Under the pieces are notes generated by a model that was not told where the DNA came from, did not search any database, and saw only the letters and a program-made list of their open reading frames with translations. This document shows, piece by piece, positions 7,659-13,254 of a DNA stretch of 29,254 nucleotides. Numbering within the stretch: the stretch's first letter is position 1; each line of letters begins with the position of its first letter. Position numbers and translations under genes: made by a program. The stretch is from Thermoleophilia bacterium UBA6103 (GTDB taxonomy: Bacteria > Actinomycetota > Thermoleophilia > UBA2241). The DNA is taken from contig DIWP01000042.1 in the NCBI GenBank assembly GCA_002423545.1, forward strand, positions 45,199-74,452, written 5' to 3'.

Positions 7659-8140
7659 CGGCCATCGTACCGGGTACCTTCGACCCGGTCACCGTGGGCC
7701 ATCTCGACATCATCAGGCGTGGAGCCTGCACGTTCCAGACGGTCGTCGTCGGACTCATCGAGAAGCCGACCCGCAAGAAGACGATGTTCTCCATCGCCGA
7801 GCGGCGGGCGTTCCTCGAAGAGGTGCTCGCGGACCTCGACAACGTCACCGTCGCCAGCTTCAATGAGCTGGTCGTCGACTTCGCCCGGCACTGGCACGCC
7901 ACGGTCATCCTCAAGGGTCTGCGTGCCATCAGCGACTTCGACTACGAGTTCGCCATGGCGCAGCTGAACAGGAAGATGGCGCCGGAGATAGAAACCGTGT
8001 TCATGATGGCGTCGCCCGAGCATGCGTTTCTCAGCTCGAGCGGCGTGAAAGAGATCGTTTCCTTCGGAGGGCCGGTGGAAGACCTGGTGCCGGCGCCGGT
8101 CGCGCGCCGCCTCAGCGAGCTCTATCCCCGGCGCCCGTAA
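7643..8140 (+). CDS. coaD: Phosphopantetheine adenylyltransferase
   Basis: Transfers AMP from ATP to 4'-phosphopantetheine, the penultimate step of coenzyme A synthesis. The nucleotidyltransferase motif is PGTFDPVTVGHLDII with T17-x-G-H20; KGLRAISDFDYEFAMAQLN and the C-terminal SSSGVKEIVSFGG loop are typical. 165 residues is normal. I chose ATG 7643 because the conserved protein begins at MPDRVTAIVPG and AGGGAGGA (7626-7633) lies about 9 bases upstream; an upstream in-frame ATG at 7595 adds unconserved residues. Product use links to acpP and plsX downstream, as CoA supplies the phosphopantetheine arm of ACP. Confidence 0.97.
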   Translation: MPDRVTAIVPGTFDPVTVGHLDIIRRGACTFQTVVVGLIEKPTRKKTMFSIAERRAFLEEVLADLDNVTVASFNELVVDFARHWHATVILKGLRAISDFDYEFAMAQLNRKMAPEIETVFMMASPEHAFLSSSGVKEIVSFGGPVEDLVPAPVARRLSELYPRRP

Positions 8141-8141
8141 G

Positions 8142-8155
8142 CCTCCCAAAGGAGG
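8142..8155 (+). promoter_or_regulatory. Hairpin covering the sepIVA-like gene's ribosome binding site
   Basis: CCTCC (8142-8146) pairs perfectly with GGAGG (8151-8155) across a CAAA loop. The 3' arm is the Shine-Dalgarno core for the ATG at 8165. The 5' arm starts one base after the coaD stop, so a ribosome terminating on coaD would open the hairpin. Confidence 0.45.
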
Positions 8156-8164
8156 GCCAGAAGC

Positions 8165-8626
8165 ATGGACGTCCTCGTACTCATCGACAAGCTCGACGAC
8201 CTCATCCACAACGCACGTACCGTCCCGCTCACCGACAGCGTGATGATCGACCGCGAGGAGATCTACGACATCCTCGACCAGATGCGGTCCACGATCCCGG
8301 AAGAGATCAAGCAGGCGCGCTGGATCGTCAAGGAGCGGCAGGAGATGCTGGCCGAGGCCAAGGCCGAGGCCGAGCGGCTGCTGGCCGAGGCCAACGAGAA
8401 GGCGACCCGGCTGGCCAGCGAGGAAGACATCGTGCGGCTCGCCGAGAAGCAGGCCAAAGAGGTCATCGAGGAGTCGCGCGAGCGCGAGCGCGAGATCCGT
8501 CTTGGGGCCGAGGACTACGCCGACGAGGTGCTGGGAAACCTCGAGGTGAACCTCGAGAAGTTCCTGGCCGCCGTGCGTCGCGGTCGCGAGCGCCTGCAGG
8601 GGCGCGACGCCGATCTGCAGGCCTGA
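8165..8626 (+). CDS. sepIVA: SepIVA-like septation factor (DivIVA-like coiled coil)
   Basis: Probable cytoplasmic coiled-coil protein of cell division or polar envelope growth. The N-terminus (LDDLIHNARTVPLTDSVMID) and the following REEIYDILDQMRSTIPEEI match what I remember of mycobacterial SepIVA (Rv2927c), as does the end, NLEKFLAAVRRGRERLQ. The middle (about 60-120) is a charged heptad-rich coiled coil, AEAKAEAERLLAEANEK being typical; it looks superficially like F-type ATP synthase subunit b but has no membrane helix. At 153 residues it is about 90 shorter than the mycobacterial protein, the loss falling in the coil. Location before the DUF177 gene is conserved with M. tuberculosis. GGAGG at 8151 with 9-base spacing fixes the start. 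Confidence 0.75.
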   Translation: MDVLVLIDKLDDLIHNARTVPLTDSVMIDREEIYDILDQMRSTIPEEIKQARWIVKERQEMLAEAKAEAERLLAEANEKATRLASEEDIVRLAEKQAKEVIEESREREREIRLGAEDYADEVLGNLEVNLEKFLAAVRRGRERLQGRDADLQA

Positions 8627-8660
8627 CGGCACGCACCCGACGAGAGGTCGGTGACGCCTC

Positions 8661-9131
8661 GTGCGTCGTTTCAGTCTGCGCTCGCTGCCGTTCGGCCCCA
8701 GCGACGAGGCCTGGGTCGAGCTGCCGGTGGAGGTCGAGCCCTTCATCCTCGGCGGTGAGACCTACGAGGCCGAGGGCGGCATGGCCGACCTGGACCTGAC
8801 CATCGCCAGGGTCGGCGATCGCTACACGCTCAGCGGCGAGGTCGTCGCCGTGCTCGTGGGTCCCTGTCAGCGGTGCCTTGAAGAGGCCCGCATCGAGGTC
8901 GTCGCCGAGGGCACCGAGACGGCCCTGCGCGGCGAGTCGGAGGGCGTCGACGACGAGGACGAGCCTTACGTGAGCGGCTGGAGCCTCGACGTCGGCCGCT
9001 GGGTGCGCGACCTCATCGGCACCGCGCTGCCGCTCACGCTGCTCTGCCGGGACGACTGCCGCGGGCTCTGCCCGGTCTGCGGGGCCGACCTCAACAAGGC
9101 CGGCCCCGGCCATCGTCACGAGCCGGAGTGA
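8661..9131 (+). CDS. YceD/DUF177 family protein
   Basis: DUF177 proteins sit beside rpmF in most bacteria and have been tied to 23S rRNA accumulation in plants and bacteria; the biochemical role is not established. The 156 residues contain two cysteine groups typical of the family: CQRC in the middle (VGPCQRCLEEARIEV) and CRDDCRGLCPVCGADLN near the end, probably a metal site. An acidic linker (GVDDEDEPY) separates them. GTG 8661 is preceded by GAGAGGT at some distance. The gene is 34 bases after the sepIVA-like gene and about 110 before rpmF, which has its own promoter signal. Confidence 0.88.
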   Translation: MRRFSLRSLPFGPSDEAWVELPVEVEPFILGGETYEAEGGMADLDLTIARVGDRYTLSGEVVAVLVGPCQRCLEEARIEVVAEGTETALRGESEGVDDEDEPYVSGWSLDVGRWVRDLIGTALPLTLLCRDDCRGLCPVCGADLNKAGPGHRHEPE

Positions 9132-9180
9132 CACGGACGCGGTCCCGCGAGTCCGGGCCGCGCCGACGCGGGCGATTGGG

Positions 9181-9186
9181 TATAAT
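9181..9186 (+). promoter_or_regulatory. Promoter -10 element for rpmF
   Basis: A perfect TATAAT in a very GC-rich context, 58 bases before the rpmF start, preceded by GATTGGG. No convincing -35 hexamer is visible at 16-18 bases upstream. Initiation near 9193 would leave a leader of about 50 bases including AAGGAG (9228-9233). Confidence 0.65.
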
Positions 9187-9243
9187 CCTCGGACGCCTTC
9201 ACGAAACCACGTCGCTTCACGGCGCGCACAAGGAGTACCACTC

Positions 9244-9441
9244 ATGCCCGTCCCCAAGAAAAAGACGTCCAAGGCCCGGCGAGACAAGCGGCGCGCGCAG
9301 CACAAGCTGCACGTCGAGACGGCCAGCTTCTGTCCCCAGTGCAAGAGCCCCAAGCTGCCGCACCGGGCCTGTCCCAAGTGCGGCACGTACAAGGGCCGCG
9401 AGGTCGTCCCGCTGTCCACGGAGCCGAAGCCCGGGAAGTGA
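9244..9441 (+). CDS. rpmF: 50S ribosomal protein L32
   Basis: Small zinc-ribbon protein of the large ribosomal subunit. 65 residues; the canonical start MPVPKKKTSKARRDKRRA is followed by the zinc cysteines CPQC and CPKCG, so this is the zinc-binding (C+) paralogue type. AAGGAG lies ten bases before the ATG. It follows the DUF177 gene, as in most bacteria, with its own TATAAT promoter. Confidence 0.98.
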   Translation: MPVPKKKTSKARRDKRRAQHKLHVETASFCPQCKSPKLPHRACPKCGTYKGREVVPLSTEPKPGK

Positions 9442-9469
9442 CAGTCATCCGTCGGGAGGACCGGCCATC

Positions 9470-9509
9470 TGACCGGGCCGTCGCGCTGAGATGACCGGTC
9501 AGCGCTGAG
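9470..9509 (+). promoter_or_regulatory. Palindromic candidate operator upstream of the DRTGG-ATPase/plsX pair
   Basis: A perfect 10-bp palindrome TGACCGGTCA at 9492-9501 is preceded by a half copy TGACCGG at 9470-9476, exactly 22 bases (two helical turns) upstream. The palindrome is flanked by direct repeats GCGCTGAG at 9483-9490 and 9502-9509. The cluster lies in the 94-base gap before the start at 9536, a fitting place for a regulator of lipid genes; no factor can be named. Confidence 0.4.
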
Positions 9510-9535
9510 GGCCGTCTCGTGAGGACGCCTGCGTC

Positions 9536-10588
9536 ATGAAGTCCGTCTACATCGCCGCGACAGAAGCCAGCGCCGGCAAGACCACACTGGCCGTCGGTCT
9601 CTGCCGTGCCTTGCACGAGAGGGGCGTCGACGCCGGGTACTTCAAGCCCATCGACGCGGCGGGGCAGGCGGCGGCCGGACTCGACGAAGACGCGGCCTTC
9701 GTCGCCGAGGCGCTCGGTCTGCCCGACGATCCGCGCACGCTGTGCCCGTTGCGCCTCACCGAGAACGCCGTGGAGACGGCCGAGGGCGCCCACGTCGAGG
9801 CGCCGCTGGATGTTCTGCGGACTGCCTGGGCACGCGTCGCAGAGCGACACGAGGTGCTGGTCTGCGAGGGCCTGGGCGAGGTGTGGCAGGGCCGCTTCGC
9901 TCATGTCAGCGGCGCCGATGTGGTCGGCGCTCTCGATCTGCCGGCGCTCCTGGTGGCGCGCTTCGCCGGCACCAGACAGCTCGACGATGTCTGCTATGTC
10001 AAGGACGTGCTGCGCGCGCGCCTGCAGGGCGTCGTCTTCACCAAGGTCCCCGAGACACGCCTCGCCGCCGTCGAACACGACTACGGTCGCTTCCTGGCCG
10101 GCAACGGGGTGCGCGGCTACGGCGTCATCCCGGCCAACAGGCAGCTCGCCGCGGTGTCGGTGAAAGCCATCGCCGCAGGGGTCGGCGGCACCTTCCTCGC
10201 CGGCACGGCGGCCGCCGACCGGCTGGCCGAGGGCTACCTGATCGGGGCCATGGGCCCCGAGCACGCCCTCGCGTACTTCGAGCGCACGCCGAACAAGGTC
10301 GTCGTGGTCGGAGCCGATCGTGACGACCTCATCCTGGCCGCTCTCAGGTCGTCGACGGTCGCCGTGGTCCTCACCGGCACGGCATCGCCGTCGCGCGACG
10401 TCGTGCGGCAGGCCGAGCAGGACGGCGTGGCTCTCATCGCCGTGCCGCAGGACACGGTCTTCGCCGCCGATGCTCTCCGTCACCTCTTCGGTCGCATCAG
10501 CGTGCATGACCGCAGCCGGGTCGACCTCATCGCCCGGATCGTCGCCGAGCGCGTCGACGTCGAGCGCCTGGTCGCCGACCTCTCGTGA
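9536..10588 (+). CDS. BioD-like P-loop ATPase with DRTGG domain (phosphotransacetylase N-terminal type)
   Basis: Function uncertain. Residues 1 to about 200 resemble the dethiobiotin synthetase/CobQ-type P-loop fold: Walker A EASAGKTTLAVGL, FKPID, and CEGLGEVW. From about 210 follows a DRTGG-type domain, with VVVVGADRDDLILAALRSS resembling its conserved part. This pair of domains forms the N-terminal half of long bacterial phosphotransacetylases and also occurs alone, as here: there is no acetyl/butyryltransferase catalytic domain. 350 residues. The stop overlaps the plsX GTG (GTGA), suggesting coupled expression with phospholipid synthesis. A nucleotide-sensing role is an inference; a biotin-synthesis role is unlikely because the fold alone is shared. 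Confidence 0.8.
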   Translation: MKSVYIAATEASAGKTTLAVGLCRALHERGVDAGYFKPIDAAGQAAAGLDEDAAFVAEALGLPDDPRTLCPLRLTENAVETAEGAHVEAPLDVLRTAWARVAERHEVLVCEGLGEVWQGRFAHVSGADVVGALDLPALLVARFAGTRQLDDVCYVKDVLRARLQGVVFTKVPETRLAAVEHDYGRFLAGNGVRGYGVIPANRQLAAVSVKAIAAGVGGTFLAGTAAADRLAEGYLIGAMGPEHALAYFERTPNKVVVVGADRDDLILAALRSSTVAVVLTGTASPSRDVVRQAEQDGVALIAVPQDTVFAADALRHLFGRISVHDRSRVDLIARIVAERVDVERLVADLS

Positions 10589-11628
10589 GTACCGTCCCGG
10601 CGGCCCAGGACCCGTCCCCCGCGGCCCCGGTCGCCGTCGACGCCATGGGCGGCGACAATGCACCGCAGGCCATCGTCGAGGGCGCTCTGGCGGCGGCGGC
10701 CGACGGCGTGTCCGTCATCCTTGTCGGCCGCCGGGAGCGGATCGAGCCCCTGGTGGCGGGCCGCGCCGGCGCCGCTGCCGTCGAGATCGTCGACGCGGCG
10801 GAGGTGATCGGCGCCGGCGACGAGCCGGTCAGCTCGGTGCGGGCGCATCCCGAGGCGTCGATGGTCGTCGCCGCGCGACTGGTCCGCGAAGGACGGGCCG
10901 GGGCGGCCTTCTCGGCCGGCAACACCGGCGCCTTCGTGGCCGCCGCCGTCCTGCAGATCCACCGCATGTGCGGCGTGCTGCGGCCGGCCATCTGCACGGT
11001 GCTTCCCGCGGTACCGCGACCGGTCCTGCTGCTCGACGCCGGCGCCAACGCCGAGGTGCGGCCCGAGCACCTGCGCCAGTTCGCCATCATGGGCCAGGCG
11101 CTGGCGCGGGAGCTGCTCGGCGTCGCGCGGCCGACTGTCGGCCTGCTCTCGATCGGCGAAGAGCCGACCAAGGGCACGTCGCTGGTCATCGAGGCCCACC
11201 GGCTGCTGGCCGACGATCGGTCGCTGACGTTCGCCGGCAACGTCGAGGGTCGCGATCTGCTGATGCACAAGGTCGACGTGGTGGTCACTGACGGCTTCAC
11301 CGGCAACGTGGCGCTCAAGACGGCGGAGGGCGCCGGGTCGGCCGTCTTCGCCACGCTGAGAAGCGCCGTCGGGGGATCGCTGCGCTCCAAGGTGGGCGGG
11401 CTGCTGTTGCGTCGCGATCTGCGGGCGGTGCGGGCGGCGCTCGATCCCGAGGAGTACGGCGGGCAGCATCTGCTCGGCATGGCGCGACCGGTCGTCATCG
11501 GCCACGGCAGCAGCGGCGCCCGCGGCGCCGAGAACGCCGTGCGCTTTGCCGCCCGCGCCGCCGCCGGCACCCTGCTGGCACAGATCGAGGCCGATCTGGG
11601 TGTCACGCGGTCGCCGGCCGCCGACTGA
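10585..11628 (+). CDS. plsX: Phosphate acyltransferase PlsX
   Basis: Converts acyl-ACP to acyl-phosphate, the acyl donor for glycerol-3-phosphate acylation by PlsY; peripheral membrane enzyme. Landmarks: VAVDAMGGDNAPQAIVEGAL near the N-terminus, SAGNTGAFVAAAV, LLLDAGANAEVRPEHL, LLSIGEEPTKGT, and VTDGFTGNVALKTAEG. 347 residues, normal, with a short Pro/Ala N-terminal extension of about 14 residues. GTG start overlaps the preceding gene. fabD, fabH and fabG, which commonly follow plsX, are absent; acpP comes next after a 220-base gap with its own promoter. Confidence 0.95.
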   Translation: MSTVPAAQDPSPAAPVAVDAMGGDNAPQAIVEGALAAAADGVSVILVGRRERIEPLVAGRAGAAAVEIVDAAEVIGAGDEPVSSVRAHPEASMVVAARLVREGRAGAAFSAGNTGAFVAAAVLQIHRMCGVLRPAICTVLPAVPRPVLLLDAGANAEVRPEHLRQFAIMGQALARELLGVARPTVGLLSIGEEPTKGTSLVIEAHRLLADDRSLTFAGNVEGRDLLMHKVDVVVTDGFTGNVALKTAEGAGSAVFATLRSAVGGSLRSKVGGLLLRRDLRAVRAALDPEEYGGQHLLGMARPVVIGHGSSGARGAENAVRFAARAAAGTLLAQIEADLGVTRSPAAD

Positions 11629-11725
11629 CACCACCCGCCGCGGTGGGACGCTTGTCCGACTGACACGGCCCGTCGCGCCGCCGCCGGCCGCCGACAGACA
11701 CGATCGGTCCCGGCGCGCAGAGGTC
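11621..11725 (+). repeat. Three 35-bp-period repeats in the plsX-acpP gap
   Basis: The core CCGACWGACAC occurs at 11621-11631, 11656-11666 and 11691-11701, each exactly 35 bases apart; the first includes the plsX stop codon. The rest of each unit is weakly similar (CCCGYCGCG is shared by the first two). The first and third cores share a longer context, CGCCGGCCGCCGAC. The array ends about 70 bases before the acpP -35 region. Confidence 0.6.
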
Positions 11726-11791
11726 TGCGACCGCCGGCACGGCTCGGGGCATCCGGTCGCGAGCGACGCTTCGGATGGCGGCCGACCCGCG

Positions 11792-11820
11792 TTTTCGCCT
11801 TCCGGACGTTCTGGTAGAGT
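11792..11820 (+). promoter_or_regulatory. Probable acpP promoter
   Basis: TAGAGT (11815-11820) with extended -10 TG at the correct spacing (TGGTAGAGT) and a partial -35 TTTTCG (11792-11797) 17 bases upstream. Start of transcription near 11827 would give a leader of about 22 bases carrying CGGAGG (11837-11842). Confidence 0.55.
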
Positions 11821-11848
11821 ACCGGCAAACTTCGCCCGGAGGCTCTTC

Positions 11849-12094
11849 ATGACTCGCGACGAGATTCTCAGCAGCATCAAGGACATCCTTGTCGACACGC
11901 TCGGCGTCGATGAGGACAAGGTCACCGAGGAAGCTCGCTTCCAGGAAGACCTGGAGACCGACTCGCTCGACCTGGTCGAGCTCGTCATGACCATGGAAGA
12001 GAAGTTCGGCCTCAAGATCACCGACGAGGAAGCGGCCGAGATCAAGACCGTCGGCGATGCCGTCGACTTCGTGGAACAGCGATCGGCCGCCTGA
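11849..12094 (+). CDS. acpP: Acyl carrier protein
   Basis: Carries growing acyl chains on a phosphopantetheine arm for fatty acid synthesis. 81 residues, acidic, four-helix type; Ser39 in TDSLDLVEL is the attachment site (DSL motif). Helix III region ITDEEAAEIKTVGDAVDFV is typical. CGGAGG six bases before the ATG. The frame is open upstream but the conserved protein begins at MTRDEILSSIKDIL. It supplies acyl-ACP to PlsX encoded upstream and is expected to be made in excess, consistent with its own promoter and terminator. In other bacteria ACP also copurifies with SMC complexes and its gene neighbours rnc, as here. Confidence 0.97.
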   Translation: MTRDEILSSIKDILVDTLGVDEDKVTEEARFQEDLETDSLDLVELVMTMEEKFGLKITDEEAAEIKTVGDAVDFVEQRSAA

Positions 12095-12124
12095 CGCTGC
12101 GTACACCGGTTCCGTTGGGATCAA

Positions 12125-12159
12125 GGGGGACGCCGCCTGTCTCGTCGGGGGCGTCCCCC
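12125..12159 (+). terminator. Terminator after acpP
   Basis: Perfect 10-bp stem GGGGGACGCC (12125-12134) with GGCGTCCCCC (12150-12159) around a 15-base loop, followed by pyrimidine-rich TCTCCTGTCC without a true T-run. It isolates acpP from rnc. Confidence 0.7.
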
Positions 12160-12191
12160 TCTCCTGTCCGTCCGTGTGACGAGGTGCTTCC

Positions 12192-13244
12192 GTGACCTTG
12201 CAGCTGCAGGATCTGCTCGACCGGCTCGATGAGCGTCTGGTGCGCCAGGCGTTCACGCATTCCTCGCTGGTCGAGGATCGCGGCCGTTCCTACGAGCGTC
12301 TCGAGTTCCTCGGCGACAGCGTCCTGAGCCTCTGCATCACCAGCGAACTCTACCGCCGCTTCCCGCACCACACCGAGGGTCATCTGGCGCGTCTGCGCGC
12401 CTATGTTGTGAGCCGCGAGACCTGTGCCCGGGTAGCGACCACCTACGACCTCGGTCGCCGGCTGGCCCGCTCCGCTCCCGCCGGTCACGACCCCGAAGAG
12501 GTCCGCCAGCTGTCCCGCAACTCCAACGTGCTGGCAGACCTCACCGAGGCGGTGATCGGGGCCGCTTTTCTCACGTTCGGTCTGGAGACCGTGCGGCCGG
12601 CGGTGATCGAGGCGTTCGACGAGCACATCGCCTTTGCCGAGCGTAGCCACGTCGACAACAAGACGGAGCTGCAGGAGGTGCTTGCCAAGTCGGCGCGTGC
12701 CGTCGTCTACCGCGTCGTCGAGCAGACGGGGCCGGCGCACGACCGGCGCTTCCTGGTCGAAGCGGTCGTCGACGGCGAGGTCCTGGGGAGCGGTCAGGGT
12801 CAAAGCAAGAAGCGCGCCGAGCAGATGGCGGCCGGTGAGGCGTTGGTACAGTTGAGCAGCAGTGAGCGCTCGCAGCGGCCGCGCAAGGTCCGCCTGCTGG
12901 CGCGGCGCCGTCGGCCGGCGGCGCTCGCCGGGGAGGGGCGGACACCGGCGGATGCGGCGCTCGACGAGTCGGCGGAGACGCTGCCTGTCATCGCCGACGA
13001 CGCCGTGGACTCCGCGGCGCCCGCCGACACATCGCCGGCGCCCGCCGACACATCGCCGGGGCCGGGCGAAACGCCGCCTGCCGCAGCCGCCGAACGGGTG
13101 CCGGAGACGGTTCCTGCGGCGGCCGTGGAGGCGGAGCCTGAGACGTCGCCTGGCGCGACCGCCGACACCGCCCCGGACACGGCGCCGGAACGTCGCGGGC
13201 GCTCGCGGCGTCGGCGTCCGCGCCGCGCCGCAACAGGCGACTGA
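12192..13244 (+). CDS. rnc: Ribonuclease III with long low-complexity tail
   Basis: Double-strand-specific endoribonuclease for rRNA and mRNA processing. The catalytic domain carries the signature ERLEFLGDSVL with Glu38 and Asp42, plus Asp116 and Glu119 in VLADLTEAVIGAAF; the double-stranded RNA binding domain spans about 155-222 (DNKTELQEVLAK to QSKKRAEQMAAGEALV). The protein should end near residue 225; instead 125 more residues follow, rich in Ala, Pro, Thr, Glu and Asp, with a tandem APADTSP repeat, ending in an Arg-rich segment RRGRSRRRRPRRAATGD. This basic end could add RNA or ribosome binding (inference). GTG start follows GAGG. The smc GTG lies ten bases after the stop, so both are likely cotranscribed. 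Confidence 0.95.
   Translation: MTLQLQDLLDRLDERLVRQAFTHSSLVEDRGRSYERLEFLGDSVLSLCITSELYRRFPHHTEGHLARLRAYVVSRETCARVATTYDLGRRLARSAPAGHDPEEVRQLSRNSNVLADLTEAVIGAAFLTFGLETVRPAVIEAFDEHIAFAERSHVDNKTELQEVLAKSARAVVYRVVEQTGPAHDRRFLVEAVVDGEVLGSGQGQSKKRAEQMAAGEALVQLSSSERSQRPRKVRLLARRRRPAALAGEGRTPADAALDESAETLPVIADDAVDSAAPADTSPAPADTSPGPGETPPAAAAERVPETVPAAAVEAEPETSPGATADTAPDTAPERRGRSRRRRPRRAATGD
13017..13058 (+). repeat. Perfect 21-bp tandem duplication inside rnc
   Basis: Two identical 21-base copies (13017-13037 and 13038-13058) encode consecutive APADTSP units in the RNase III tail. A third, diverged unit (GPGETPP) follows. Identical DNA suggests a recent slippage event. Confidence 0.9.
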
Positions 13245-13254
13245 GAGGCCGCCT

